Source: an uncultured Dorea sp.
Lineage (GTDB): Bacteria > Bacillota > Clostridia > Lachnospirales > Lachnospiraceae
Length of the DNA stretch: 64,000 nt
Assembly: GCA_910578495.1 (NCBI GenBank)
Contig: CAJTRE010000002.1
Span: 53,231-117,230 of the forward strand
Direction of reading: 5' to 3'
Part shown: piece after piece, positions 43,019-52,429 of the stretch
Layout: the number at the start of each line of letters is the position of its first letter
Numbering within the stretch: position 1 is the first letter of the stretch
Translations under genes and position numbers: made by a program
The notes under the pieces: model-generated
Databases searched by the model: none
The model's input: only the letters and a program-made list of their open reading frames with translations
What the model was told of the DNA's origin: nothing

Positions 43019-43822
43019 TTATAAAAACAATTTTCGATAAATATGTTCATCCTCTTCTTTAAATACATTAAAAATCACTCTCTCAAGTTTTGATTTCCCC
43101 AAGTATCTATCCACCGTCTCTACCGCAATCTGTGCCGCCAATTTATTCGGAAAATGAAATTCTCCGGTGGATATACAGCAAAATGCAATGGATGTAAGTC
43201 CGCTTTTTTCTGCCAGTTTCAGACAGCTTAAATAACAAGATTTCAATTCTTCTTTCTGTTTTTCCGTCACCTCAACACCTACAATCGGCCCTACCGTATG
43301 AATGACGTGTTTGGCCGGAAGATTATAGCCCTTTGTAATCTTGGCTTTTCCCGTAGGCTCTTCATGTCCCTGCTTTTCCATAATCTGTGCACATTCATTG
43401 CGAAGCTGAATACCTGCCGCTGAATGAATCGCATTGTCGATACAGCCATGGCATGGAACAAAACACCCGAGAAGCTGACTGTTCGCCGCATTTACAATAG
43501 CGTCCACCGAAAGCCTTGTAATATCTCCACGCCATAAAGAGATTCTCTCTACATTTTTAATGGTTGTACACGCATATAAATCACCGATTACCGGAATATT
43601 CTTTAACTCTACAATCTCTTTTTCTTTTGTCTCTTCACTTAAAAGTTCGTCTTGTATATTAAGATACTCTTCGGAAATTCCTCCTGGAAAACGTACATTC
43701 ATAAGACTTCTGAGTAGTCTTCGTTTACCGTCATAATCATAAGGCTCCTGCAGAGTGTCATAGCTTTGATTTTCTCGTTTTAAATACGAAATTAAACTAT
43801 CCACTCGTTCTTCTCTTGTCAT
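43019..43822 (-). CDS. Zinc-type macrodomain protein (protein-ADP-ribose hydrolase)
   Basis: A 267-residue protein: a helical N-terminal region (1-90), then a macrodomain with WRGDITRLSVDAIVNAANS, the Zn-binding insert CFVPCHGCIDNAIHSAAG, AKHVIHTVGP and AFCCISTGEFHFP. This matches the SauMacro group of Zn-dependent ADP-ribosyl hydrolases, which remove ADP-ribose from proteins. In other Firmicutes these pair with lipoate-linked SirTM sirtuins, which are absent here; the sirtuin at 57318 is a different, Zn-binding deacylase. AGGGGGG lies upstream of the ATG. Confidence 0.9.
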   Translation of the reverse strand: MTREERVDSLISYLKRENQSYDTLQEPYDYDGKRRLLRSLMNVRFPGGISEEYLNIQDELLSEETKEKEIVELKNIPVIGDLYACTTIKNVERISLWRGDITRLSVDAIVNAANSQLLGCFVPCHGCIDNAIHSAAGIQLRNECAQIMEKQGHEEPTGKAKITKGYNLPAKHVIHTVGPIVGVEVTEKQKEELKSCYLSCLKLAEKSGLTSIAFCCISTGEFHFPNKLAAQIAVETVDRYLGKSKLERVIFNVFKEEDEHIYRKLFL

Positions 43823-43842
43823 ACTCTACCCCCCCTGTTATA

Positions 43843-44337
43843 TTACAAATACTTTTTAATAACTGCGTATGCTTCATAAAGTTCCTCATAGTTCATCCGG
43901 CAGTTTGCCGGACTTGTAGACGGCAGATTCACTGCGGCAATTCCAGTGGACGGATAACAGTATTTCTTATATAGCTGTGCAGCCTTTGTCCCTGTCGTAA
44001 ACACTGCCCGTACATCGGAATGTCTCAAAATAAGGTTCATATCATTGGGAATGGGATTTCGGATACTGCTATCCTCTGCTCCTTTAATCTCACATCCCGC
44101 CAACACATCCCACACAGCAATTTTATTTCTGAGTGCAAATGCGATCTTATCTTCTTTCGTCTTGGGCAAATTCTCACCGCACACATCGGAAACCACTTTC
44201 CAGAATCTATTTCTTGGGTGTCCATAATAAAATCCGACTTCTCTGGATTTTGGCGACGGCATGGTGCCAAGCATTAATATCCTGGAATCTTGATTGTAAA
44301 TCGGTTCAAAATCATGTGTCACTCGTTCTAATTCCAT
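43843..44337 (-). CDS. DNA-deoxyinosine glycosylase-type UDG superfamily enzyme
   Basis: About 164 residues. Motif 1 ILMLGTMPSPKSRE, the central YGHPRNRFWKVV and IAVWDVLAGC, and motif 2 LPSTSPAN are typical of the family 6 (Hdg-like) glycosylases that remove hypoxanthine from deaminated DNA. The start is ATG 44337 with GGAGG 7 bases upstream. The next gene downstream on this strand is the macrodomain gene (21 bp), so they probably form one operon with the GNAT gene. Family assignment is good; the substrate is from homology only. Confidence 0.85.
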   Translation of the reverse strand: MELERVTHDFEPIYNQDSRILMLGTMPSPKSREVGFYYGHPRNRFWKVVSDVCGENLPKTKEDKIAFALRNKIAVWDVLAGCEIKGAEDSSIRNPIPNDMNLILRHSDVRAVFTTGTKAAQLYKKYCYPSTGIAAVNLPSTSPANCRMNYEELYEAYAVIKKYL

Positions 44338-44400
44338 AAAAAACCTCCATGTCATACACGATAGTAGTATAACATGGAGAGAAGATTTACGATATATATT

Positions 44401-44931
44401 CTAAAATAATTTGCCGCGCATTTTATTCCAAATATTTCCCTGCACATATTCATAGGCTCTGTCATAAATAAACAAACCGATTTGTCCTGCCGCAATGACG
44501 ATAAACAGCATATTCATGGGAATCTCTCTTACGAATAACAGCTTCTGTAATCCGCAGACCATCGGAATATACATGACATTAAAAACGCTATATTTGATAA
44601 TCCAGAATAAAACGTCCTTGTTTGCAGTTCCTTTCAGTTTTCCGAGCTGACGAAAGGAAATCTCATTTAATAAAATATATAGTCCCATTATCCCATAAGA
44701 AACAATGTACAATTTATTCGGAGACACCAGAAAACCCAGCAGGACTCCTGCAATATAAAATGCCGCGCCTGTTCCTACATTCGTTTCTCTAATCACGATC
44801 CCTACAAAATAGGACGCTGCAGCAAGTAAAAACAATGTGTTCATTTCAATAATACTTCCCAGTGCAATACATACAATGGTAAATGCAAGCATAAGCCCCG
44901 CAAACGCCATTTTTTTAGCCTTTACATGCAT
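44401..44931 (-). CDS. Integral membrane protein in the DnaJ/DUF5685 operon
   Basis: About 176 residues with six predicted transmembrane helices and few polar loops. The start is ATG 44931 (GGGAGG 12 bases upstream), overlapping the end of the DnaJ-type gene by 10 bases. The helix count and size resemble small transporter subunits (ECF S-component-like), but no motif supports a function. Confidence 0.75.
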   Translation of the reverse strand: MHVKAKKMAFAGLMLAFTIVCIALGSIIEMNTLFLLAAASYFVGIVIRETNVGTGAAFYIAGVLLGFLVSPNKLYIVSYGIMGLYILLNEISFRQLGKLKGTANKDVLFWIIKYSVFNVMYIPMVCGLQKLLFVREIPMNMLFIVIAAGQIGLFIYDRAYEYVQGNIWNKMRGKLF

Positions 44932-45572
44932 GAACAAAGATCGCCTCCCATACATTCACACAAAGTATCCGCAATCCAAAGATCACAGCACAGATTTCCG
45001 GTTCCACAAGGAGATGACTGATTTCCGTAACCGCCGCCATAAGGATTGGATTGATAACGTCTTGTATTCCAACTAAGCTGACTTAACAACTGACGATATT
45101 GTACATTATTCGGCTCCATATTACATGCCTGCGACGCATGCTCTTGAGCAAGAACATTATTTCCCATTCCTGCATTTGCAGCGGCGCTCAAATAATACCA
45201 TTCTGCATTTCTATCCGGCATACGGTTCAGAAGGTTTAAAGCGTCATGGAATCTTCTGTTATTAATGAAGTTATAAACAGCCTGACGCTCTGTACTTGTA
45301 TTCTGTCCGGCGCCCGACTGCTGATAACCGCTGTTTCCTCCATAACCATAACCGTAGCCATAACCGCTTCCACCGCCTTGTTCACGTTCTTTCATAATCG
45401 TATCATAGGCTTCCTGAATCTCTTTGAATTTCTCTTCCGCAAGGTCGGCCAGCGGATTATCTACATTTGCATCCGGGTGATATTTACGGCTCAAATCTCT
45501 ATATGCTTTCTTTATCTCGTCATCTGTTGCGCTCTGTGATACCCCAAGCACATCATATGGATTTTTCGTCAT
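44922..45572 (-). CDS. J-domain protein with Gly/Tyr-rich linker and Cys-rich tail
   Basis: A 216-residue protein: J domain 1-65 with the HPD motif in KYHPDANVD, a Gly-Tyr-rich linker (about 68-90), a TPR-like helical part (95-165), and a tail with CCDLWIADTLCECMGGDLCSCM. The J domain should stimulate DnaK; the tail with seven Cys may bind metal. It follows the DUF5685 gene by 2 bp and overlaps the membrane protein gene, so the three act together in an unknown process. Confidence 0.9.
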   Translation of the reverse strand: MTKNPYDVLGVSQSATDDEIKKAYRDLSRKYHPDANVDNPLADLAEEKFKEIQEAYDTIMKEREQGGGSGYGYGYGYGGNSGYQQSGAGQNTSTERQAVYNFINNRRFHDALNLLNRMPDRNAEWYYLSAAANAGMGNNVLAQEHASQACNMEPNNVQYRQLLSQLSWNTRRYQSNPYGGGYGNQSSPCGTGNLCCDLWIADTLCECMGGDLCSCM

Positions 45573-45574
45573 AA

Positions 45575-46405
45575 TTATAATTCCTCACTTTTCTGTTCGT
45601 GTAATTTGCGATAACGCTTCCAAACACCATCATATAATATATTCCGTAAAATGTCTACGTTTAAAACAATTGGAAGCTTCTCAAATTCTGCGGTACATTC
45701 TCCCAGCATCATACAAAGTATCTGGCGGCTTCTTTCCTCATAGTCTTCCTTTTCTGCAATAGATTTTAACGGATTATAGCTGTTCTTTCTTATGTCCTCT
45801 TGAAGATCATCATAAGCATCCATAATATAAATATATTTCCCAAGGTAAAATGCCATGCGTCTTAATGTGCCTTCCCAATGGTCTTTTTTGTAAATAAAAA
45901 ATTCTGCCATCAACCGTCCAAAGCACCCCGCCGGTTTGTCAATCTCAGCCGCATTTTCCTTTTCAAAAGCTGCCAACGCTTTCAATTCTTTCTGAATCAC
46001 TTTACTTTGTCTCGGATATTTTTTAACCGCCTGTTTTACTCTTCTTCTAAGAGCACAGGTTCCGAGAAAACCGGACACTTTCTTTTCATCCTGCCAGTCG
46101 TCTTTCAAATGATAATATGTCAGAATCAAATTCAAATCTGCCGCATATTCCGTAATTTCATTTTGCAGAATGGACTGCTTCTTTATTGGATGGACTTTAC
46201 AGTGACATCTTTCCTGTACCGTCTCGCTCTCATAGAGCGAAGTCAGAAGTATAATCAAAAATGTCATATCATAAGTCAATGTCATCTGACCTAAATGCCC
46301 GTATTTTTTTCGCAGAACCTGACACAGTCCACAGTAATAAGATTTATATTTTTGAAAATCTTTCACTTTCAGTTCCGGCTCATGTGCCGTCACATAACCA
46401 AACAT
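45575..46405 (-). CDS. DUF5685-type protein with two Asp-rich motifs
   Basis: A 276-residue mainly helical protein. The N-terminal FGYVTAHEPELKVKDFQKYKSYYCGLCQ is characteristic of DUF5685. Two aspartate-rich motifs stand out: KDDWQDEKK (about 101-109) and MDAYDDLQED (about 195-204), spaced as in class I isoprenoid synthases, with long helices around them. Whether it binds a diphosphate substrate is untested. It is first of the operon with the J-domain and membrane proteins, divergent from the hyd leader. Confidence 0.75.
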   Translation of the reverse strand: MFGYVTAHEPELKVKDFQKYKSYYCGLCQVLRKKYGHLGQMTLTYDMTFLIILLTSLYESETVQERCHCKVHPIKKQSILQNEITEYAADLNLILTYYHLKDDWQDEKKVSGFLGTCALRRRVKQAVKKYPRQSKVIQKELKALAAFEKENAAEIDKPAGCFGRLMAEFFIYKKDHWEGTLRRMAFYLGKYIYIMDAYDDLQEDIRKNSYNPLKSIAEKEDYEERSRQILCMMLGECTAEFEKLPIVLNVDILRNILYDGVWKRYRKLHEQKSEEL

Positions 46406-46479
46406 AGATTTTTCTCCATTTTCATTTATGATATAGCATTATAACAGATTTTCACAAAAGTGTGTTAATTTCTTTTCAA

Positions 46480-46508
46480 TTGCCTATTATTTTTCCATAT
46501 GCTATACT
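46480..46508 (+). promoter_or_regulatory. Promoter of the hydEGF operon
   Basis: TTGCCT (46480-46485), 17-bp spacer and TATACT (46503-46508) with an extended -10 TG. Transcription would start near 46515, leaving a leader of about 170 bases before hydE. Confidence 0.7.
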
Positions 46509-46514
46509 TTCTAT

Positions 46515-46684
46515 AGTCGTACTGATCACAAAGGATAAAACCTGCGTGAAAAGGCGTACAGATTCAATGAACAAGATAATATATCATGATCGGGAACCTG
46601 ACGCCTAAAGTGTCAGGTTTTTTAAGCTTACACGTGATCGGGATGTTTTCTGACAAAACTGAAAATATAATACAGGGCAAATTT
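46515..46684 (+). promoter_or_regulatory. hydE leader with attenuator: antiterminator, leader peptide and terminator
   Basis: The leader contains a terminator with stem AACCTGAC/GTCAGGTT (46595-46602 and 46612-46619) and six Ts ending at 46623. A competing pairing exists: AGGCGT(a)CAG at 46552-46561 is complementary to CTGACGCCT at 46598-46606, which would break the terminator. A 13-codon ORF (ATG 46567 to TAA 46608, MNKIIYHDREPDA) runs through the 5' arm of the terminator, with AAAGG about 10 bases upstream. I cannot match it to a known riboswitch class. Confidence 0.75.
46595..46623 (+). terminator. Rho-independent terminator in the hydE leader
   Basis: An 8-bp stem, 9-base loop and T6 within the leader, 62 bases before the hydE start, so it must be conditional for hyd genes to be expressed. 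Confidence 0.85.
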
Positions 46685-47731
46685 ATGACAAACTTAACAT
46701 TATTAATAGACAAACTAAATACCAATCAGACTCTCACCAAAGAAGAATGGACAGCGCTTATTTCCGGACGAAGCGAATCCCTTGCTGAGTATCTGTTCTC
46801 ACTTGCCAGAGAAAAACGGCACCACTATTATGGGCACGATGTATATATTCGCGGACTGATAGAATTTACTAATTATTGTAAAAATGACTGTCTGTACTGC
46901 GGCATCCGAAAAAGTAATAGAAATGCAAACCGTTACCGTCTGTCCAAAGAAGAGATACTTTCCTGCTGCCATGCCGGATATAACCTTGGCTTTCGCACAT
47001 TCGTCCTGCAAGGGGGAGAGGATGGATATTATACAAACGAGCGGACATGCGGCATCATCCAGAGTATCCGTAAGGATTTTCCCGACTGCGCCATCACCCT
47101 TTCCATCGGTGAAAAAAATTGGGAAAGCTATCAGAAATTTTACGAAGCAGGAGCAAACCGCTATCTGCTTCGCCACGAGACTTACAATCATCTTCACTAT
47201 GCCAAACTCCATCCACCGTCTTTGACAGCGCAGACCAGACAGCAATGCTTGTGGGATTTAAAGAATATCGGTTATCAAGTCGGAACCGGATTCATGGTAG
47301 GTTCTCCTTATCAGACAGCAGAACATCTAGCGGAGGATATGTTATTTATCAAAGAATTAAATCCTCAGATGATTGGTATCGGGCCATTCATTCCACATCA
47401 TGACACACCTTTTGCAAAGGAGACTTCCGGTACTTTAGAACTTACCCTTTTTATGCTGGGACTTCTTCGATTAATGCTGCCGAAAATCTTACTTCCCGCC
47501 ACCACTGCCCTTGGCACGATTCACCCACAAGGGCGGGAGCTTGGTATTCTTGCCGGAGCGAATGTCGTCATGCCAAATTTGTCACCTACAGATGTGCGTA
47601 AAAATTATATGCTCTACGACAACAAACTCAGTACAGGCATAGAAGCCGCCGAATGCAGAACAGAACTTGAAGAACGAATGAAATCTATCGGCTATCAGGT
47701 CGTCACCGCAAGAGGCGATTCACTCAATTAG
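46685..47731 (+). CDS. hydE: [FeFe]-hydrogenase H-cluster radical SAM maturase HydE
   Basis: About 348 residues. Radical SAM Cx3Cx2C motif is CKNDCLYCGIRKSN, followed by the GG-E region FVLQGGEDG and HETYNHLHYAKLHP. HydE acts in making the dithiomethylamine-bridged diiron precursor. The start is ATG 46685; the ribosome binding site (CAGGG) is weak. In-frame codons upstream of it are leader sequence and contain the terminator. First of hydE-hydG-hydF. Confidence 0.95.
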   Translation: MTNLTLLIDKLNTNQTLTKEEWTALISGRSESLAEYLFSLAREKRHHYYGHDVYIRGLIEFTNYCKNDCLYCGIRKSNRNANRYRLSKEEILSCCHAGYNLGFRTFVLQGGEDGYYTNERTCGIIQSIRKDFPDCAITLSIGEKNWESYQKFYEAGANRYLLRHETYNHLHYAKLHPPSLTAQTRQQCLWDLKNIGYQVGTGFMVGSPYQTAEHLAEDMLFIKELNPQMIGIGPFIPHHDTPFAKETSGTLELTLFMLGLLRLMLPKILLPATTALGTIHPQGRELGILAGANVVMPNLSPTDVRKNYMLYDNKLSTGIEAAECRTELEERMKSIGYQVVTARGDSLN

Positions 47732-47779
47732 ACACTTACTAAAATACAATTCAGAATATTTTCAAAGGAGGAATCTATA

Positions 47780-49201
47780 ATGTATGATGTTAATTCAAAA
47801 CACGCAGATGATTTTATCAACCACGAGGAAATCTTAGACACTCTTACTTATGCAGATGAAAACAAGAATAACAAAACTCTCATTGAATCTTTGATCGAAA
47901 AGGCGGCGCTTCGCAAAGGCCTGCCTCACCGAGAAGCTTCTGTACTTCTTGCCTGTGACGATCCGGAAATGAATGAGAAAATCTTCCGTCTTGCCGAGCA
48001 GATTAAGAAAGATTTCTACGGAAATCGTATCGTGCTTTTTGCACCGCTCTATCTCTCTAATTATTGTGTAAATGGCTGCACTTACTGTCCGTATCACCTA
48101 AAAAACAATCATATTGCCCGCAAGAAACTTTCACAAGAGGAAATCCGCCGGGAGGTTATCGCACTTCAGGATATGGGGCACAAGCGTCTGGCGCTGGAAG
48201 CCGGTGAAGATCCGGTACATAATACAATGGAATATTACTTAGACTCTATCAATACCATTTACAGTATTAAACACAAAAACGGAGCAATCCGTCGTGTAAA
48301 TATTAACATTGCGGCTACTACTGTTGACAACTACCGTCTGCTAAAAGAAGCAGAAGTCGGCACTTATATTTTATTCCAGGAAACGTACCACAAAGAAAGC
48401 TACCTGAACCTGCACCCGACAGGCCCAAAACATGATTATAATTATCATACTGAAGCTATGGATCGTGCCATGGAAGGCGGTATTGACGACGTAGGTATCG
48501 GAGTATTGTTTGGTCTGGACAAATACCGTTATGAGTTTGCAGGACTTCTGATGCATGCAGAACATTTAGAAGCGGCTTTTGGTGTCGGACCTCACACTAT
48601 CAGCGTACCAAGACTCCGCGATGCGGATGACATTGACTCCAGTTCATTTACCAATGGAATCGACGATGATACATTTGCCAAAATTGTTGCCTGTATCCGG
48701 ATTGCCGTACCTTACACCGGAATGATTATCTCTACCCGCGAAAGCCAGGCTACCCGCGAGCGCGTACTCCACTTAGGCGTTTCCCAGATCAGCGGTGGTT
48801 CTAAGACAAGCGTGGGCGGCTACTGCGAGCCAGAACCAGACGACGAGAAATCGGAGCAGTTCGACGTTATTGACAACCGTACATTAGACGAAGTTGTGCA
48901 GTGGCTTATGAAGATGGACTACCTGCCAAGTTTCTGTACCGCTTGTTACCGCGAGGGGAGAACCGGAGACCGTTTCATGTCTCTTTGTAAGAACGGACAG
49001 ATTCAAAACTGCTGCCATCCAAACGCACTGATGACATTACAGGAGTATTTGATGGATTATGCCACTCTCGAGACAAAACGAATCGGAGATATGTTGATTG
49101 ACAAAGAGGTACTCAATGTTCCTAATGAAAAAACACGTCAAATTGTACTGGAGAATTTAAGACTGATCCGCGAAAATAACAGAAGAGACTTCCGCTTTTA
49201 A
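47780..49201 (+). CDS. hydG: [FeFe]-hydrogenase H-cluster radical SAM maturase HydG
   Basis: A 473-residue tyrosine lyase that makes the CO and CN ligands of the H-cluster. The radical SAM motif is CVNGCTYCPYH; the C-terminal domain has the second cluster ligands in FCTACYREGRTGDRFM and CCHPNALMTL. AAAGGAGG precedes ATG. It lies between hydE and hydF. The structural hydrogenase gene is not in the window. Confidence 0.97.
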   Translation: MYDVNSKHADDFINHEEILDTLTYADENKNNKTLIESLIEKAALRKGLPHREASVLLACDDPEMNEKIFRLAEQIKKDFYGNRIVLFAPLYLSNYCVNGCTYCPYHLKNNHIARKKLSQEEIRREVIALQDMGHKRLALEAGEDPVHNTMEYYLDSINTIYSIKHKNGAIRRVNINIAATTVDNYRLLKEAEVGTYILFQETYHKESYLNLHPTGPKHDYNYHTEAMDRAMEGGIDDVGIGVLFGLDKYRYEFAGLLMHAEHLEAAFGVGPHTISVPRLRDADDIDSSSFTNGIDDDTFAKIVACIRIAVPYTGMIISTRESQATRERVLHLGVSQISGGSKTSVGGYCEPEPDDEKSEQFDVIDNRTLDEVVQWLMKMDYLPSFCTACYREGRTGDRFMSLCKNGQIQNCCHPNALMTLQEYLMDYATLETKRIGDMLIDKEVLNVPNEKTRQIVLENLRLIRENNRRDFRF

Positions 49202-49212
49202 GGAGAATGACT

Positions 49213-50406
49213 ATGAGTTTAAATAATACACCGTCTGCGGAACGTACCCACATCGGTATCTTCGGCAGGCGTAACGCCGGAAAATCCAGCCTTATCAATG
49301 CTTTAACAGGTCAAAATCTGTCAATTGTATCAGACATAAAGGGAACAACAACCGATCCCGTATTAAAGGCAATGGAGCTTCTTCCTCTTGGTCCTGTAGT
49401 AATGATTGACACTCCCGGACTGGACGACGAGGGGGAATTGGGAACGCTTCGTATTCAGAAATCTTATCAAATATTAAACAAAACAGACATCGCCATTTTA
49501 GTCGTTGATGCCTGTGTCGGCATGACAAAAGAGGACACCGATATTTTGAAGCGTATTAAGGATAAAAACATTCCTTATCTTATTGTACTGAATAAAATGG
49601 ACAAAATAAACGGCTCTATTGAAAACACTCAAATTCCTCCGGAACATTTACTTGCCGTCAGCGCTGATACGGGTGAAAACATTCACGAACTAAAAGAAAA
49701 GATTGCCTCCCTCGTACCGTCCGAAGATAACGGACGAAGAATTGTGGGGGACTTGATTCGTCCCGGTGATTTTATTGTACTTGTTGTGCCTGTTGACAAA
49801 TCTGCACCGAAAGGTCGGCTCATTCTGCCACAACAACAAACCATTCGTGATATACTGGATTCAGATGCCACTACAATTGTGGTAAAAGAAAATGAACTGG
49901 AAAACACGTTAACAAAACTTGGAGCGAAACCTGCTCTCGTAATTACAGACAGCCAGGTCTTTTCCCAAGTAGACGCTGTCACGCCAAAGGACATTCCTCT
50001 TACGTCGTTCTCGATTCTCTTTGCCAGATATAAGGGAAATCTTGAGACTGTCGTAAGCGGAGCTAACGCTCTCGAATCACTGCAAGATGGCGATACCATT
50101 CTCATTTCGGAGGGATGTACCCACCATCGACAGTGTGAAGATATTGGCACTGTAAAACTTCCAAAATGGCTGAAAGAATACACTGGTAAAAATTTAAATT
50201 TTGAATTTACCAGTGGAAATGAATTTCCGGCTGATCTTGAAAAGTATCGTCTGATCATTCACTGTGGCGGCTGTACGCTCAATGAGCGGGGGATGAAATA
50301 CCGCTTAAAATGTGCCGAAGATGCCAGGGTTCCAATAACAAATTATGGTACTGCCATCGCGTACATGAAAGGAATACTTGATCGAAGCATTCAGATATTT
50401 TCATAA
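49213..50406 (+). CDS. hydF: [FeFe]-hydrogenase maturation GTPase HydF
   Basis: About 397 residues, scaffold and delivery protein for the diiron site. G domain: GRRNAGKSSLI, DTPGLDD, NKMD. The C-terminal 4Fe-4S site is formed by CTHHRQCED and CGGCTLNERGM. I place the start at ATG 49213, because AAGGAG is 8 bases upstream of it and only 2 before the ATG at 49207. It lies 11 bp after hydG. The operon ends with a strong terminator. Confidence 0.96.
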   Translation: MSLNNTPSAERTHIGIFGRRNAGKSSLINALTGQNLSIVSDIKGTTTDPVLKAMELLPLGPVVMIDTPGLDDEGELGTLRIQKSYQILNKTDIAILVVDACVGMTKEDTDILKRIKDKNIPYLIVLNKMDKINGSIENTQIPPEHLLAVSADTGENIHELKEKIASLVPSEDNGRRIVGDLIRPGDFIVLVVPVDKSAPKGRLILPQQQTIRDILDSDATTIVVKENELENTLTKLGAKPALVITDSQVFSQVDAVTPKDIPLTSFSILFARYKGNLETVVSGANALESLQDGDTILISEGCTHHRQCEDIGTVKLPKWLKEYTGKNLNFEFTSGNEFPADLEKYRLIIHCGGCTLNERGMKYRLKCAEDARVPITNYGTAIAYMKGILDRSIQIFS

Positions 50407-50417
50407 TAAGCTAAGAT

Positions 50418-50468
50418 AAATCCCACATAGCTGTCATTTTCAAAATTAACAAACTATGTGGGATTTTG
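50418..50468 (+). terminator. Terminator of the hyd operon
   Basis: AAATCCCACATAG and CTATGTGGGATTT form a perfect 13-bp stem with a 23-base loop, followed by TTGTT. It starts 12 bases after the hydF stop and may also serve the opposite potCD gene. Confidence 0.85.
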
Positions 50469-50534
50469 TTATATAATCTACTTACTCTATTATGCCCTTT
50501 GTTAATCCTTTCAAGGAATGCCTCCTTAGATACA

Positions 50535-52427
50535 TTAGTCTGCGTTACTTGCCGCAATCTTAACTCTGCTCCACAAATCTCCCAACAGCTTTTTCGTTTC
50601 TTCGTTGTACACGAAGACTTCATCATTTGGGTGACCGGTTCTCGGCATATAGGCGTCAATGCCCTCATACTCCCCACCCTCACCGTAAAGATCTTCCATA
50701 ACTTCTTTGTTTGCGGAAGTATAACCGATATAACTGGAATTATCATAAGCTCCTTCATAATCACTCGCAAAATTAATAAAAGCATGAGCAAGCTCCGGAT
50801 TCTTCGCATTTTTCGGAATTACCATAGCATCAGACCAAAGATTCGTTCCGCTTTCTGGAAGATAATAGCCCATATTTTCATTTTCTGCCATAACATATGC
50901 TGCGTCTCCTGAATAAATGAGTCCCAGCGCTTTTCTTCCCTGAGCCATATTATCAATGATCTCATCGGTCACAATCTCTGTTTCCATCGTTTCTACACAC
51001 TGCACAAGCCACTCATAGGCTTCCTTGATTTCCTGCTCGTTTTCCGTATTCATGGAATACCCGAGATCTTTAAGCGCCATCATAAAAGAATCACGCTCTG
51101 AATCATATAAGTAAACATCTCCCTTATACTTCTGATTCAAAAAAATTCCAAATCCCTCTTTCTCCAAATCTTCCAGAGACACTTTCTCTTTGTCGTACAC
51201 AATCCCAACCGTTCCCCAGAAATATGGAACCGAATACTCATTGTTCGGATCATAAGGGAAACCTTTCACGTGATCTGATATTTTATCCAGACAATCTAAT
51301 TTGTCGTGGTCTAATTTCTGTAATAACTCTTCTTCTATAAGACGCTGAATCATGTAATCACTTGGTACTAGGACATCGTAGACCTCTTCATTCGCCACCT
51401 TAATATACATCTGTTCATTGGAATCGAAGTTTTCCTGCACCACTTTCGCTCCGGTAGCTTTTTCAAACTCACCGATAATATGTTCTCCAGTGTATTCTCC
51501 CCAGTTATATAGTTGAAGCGTCTGCCCTTCAAACGGTCTTTCCTCACTGCCGCCGCTAAAACGCACTACTCCAATGACTACGACAAGAACAGCCGCCACA
51601 AGTACGCCCGGAAAAACTTTACGCTTTCCTATCGTATCCTTTCTACTTCGTTTTGCCGCAAAAACAGGAGCTATGTTGATAACCAGCAGTATCATTGTAA
51701 TAATTGCTACCATCAATGTGGACACTGCATTGATACTGGGATTCACCCTCTTACTCATGGTGTACACCATAATACTTAAATTCTTCACTCCGCCGCCGGT
51801 CACAAAATATGAAATAATAAAATCATCCACCGACATCGTAAATGCAATCAATGCACCAGAGACGATTCCCGGCGTAATCTGCGGAACGATAACTTTTATA
51901 AGCGCCTGCCATGGTGTTGCCCCAAGATCCATCGCCGCATCTGCAAGATTCGGGTCTAGCTGCTTGATCTTTGGCATAACTGATAACATTACATATGGAA
52001 TACAAAATGCAATGTGAGCGAGAAGCATTGTCATATACCCTTTTTCTACTTTAAAAGTAATAAAAAGCAGCATAAATCCAATGGCAGTCACAATTTCCGG
52101 ATTCATCATCGGTAAGTTGTTGACCTGCTCCATAATATTACGAACAATTTTTTTAGATTTACTAAGTCCAATTGCCGCAATCGTTCCGATTACCGTAGAA
52201 ATGACAGTAGCTAGAAGCGCCACACTAAACGTTGTATAAAGCGCCTCCATCATATCCTGTGATTCCAGCATATGCTTGTACCAGCGCAAAGAAAATCCGG
52301 TAAAACTTGTCAGAGATTTTCCATCGTTAAATGAGAAAATAATCATGTATAAAATCGGCAGATAGAAAAATACCAGCATCAGAACGATCAGTATTTTCCC
52401 AAAAGGTCTTTTTCCATTGTTGCGCAT
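50535..52427 (-). CDS. potCD: Fused spermidine/putrescine permease and substrate-binding protein (PotC-PotD)
   Basis: A 630-residue fusion. Residues 1-260 are the PotC-type permease with six helices and the EAA-type loop AAMDLGATPWQALIKVIVPQITPGI. A further transmembrane helix (about 273-292) leads to an extracellular PotD-type binding domain (LYNWGEYTGEHIIGEFEKATG, VPSDYMIQRL, GLIYSGDAAY). The binding protein is therefore tethered to the channel. It is the last of the operon potA-potB-potCD. The typical cargo is spermidine or putrescine; the exact specificity is not visible. Confidence 0.93.
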   Translation of the reverse strand: MRNNGKRPFGKILIVLMLVFFYLPILYMIIFSFNDGKSLTSFTGFSLRWYKHMLESQDMMEALYTTFSVALLATVISTVIGTIAAIGLSKSKKIVRNIMEQVNNLPMMNPEIVTAIGFMLLFITFKVEKGYMTMLLAHIAFCIPYVMLSVMPKIKQLDPNLADAAMDLGATPWQALIKVIVPQITPGIVSGALIAFTMSVDDFIISYFVTGGGVKNLSIMVYTMSKRVNPSINAVSTLMVAIITMILLVINIAPVFAAKRSRKDTIGKRKVFPGVLVAAVLVVVIGVVRFSGGSEERPFEGQTLQLYNWGEYTGEHIIGEFEKATGAKVVQENFDSNEQMYIKVANEEVYDVLVPSDYMIQRLIEEELLQKLDHDKLDCLDKISDHVKGFPYDPNNEYSVPYFWGTVGIVYDKEKVSLEDLEKEGFGIFLNQKYKGDVYLYDSERDSFMMALKDLGYSMNTENEQEIKEAYEWLVQCVETMETEIVTDEIIDNMAQGRKALGLIYSGDAAYVMAENENMGYYLPESGTNLWSDAMVIPKNAKNPELAHAFINFASDYEGAYDNSSYIGYTSANKEVMEDLYGEGGEYEGIDAYMPRTGHPNDEVFVYNEETKKLLGDLWSRVKIAASNAD

Positions 52428-52429
52428 GA

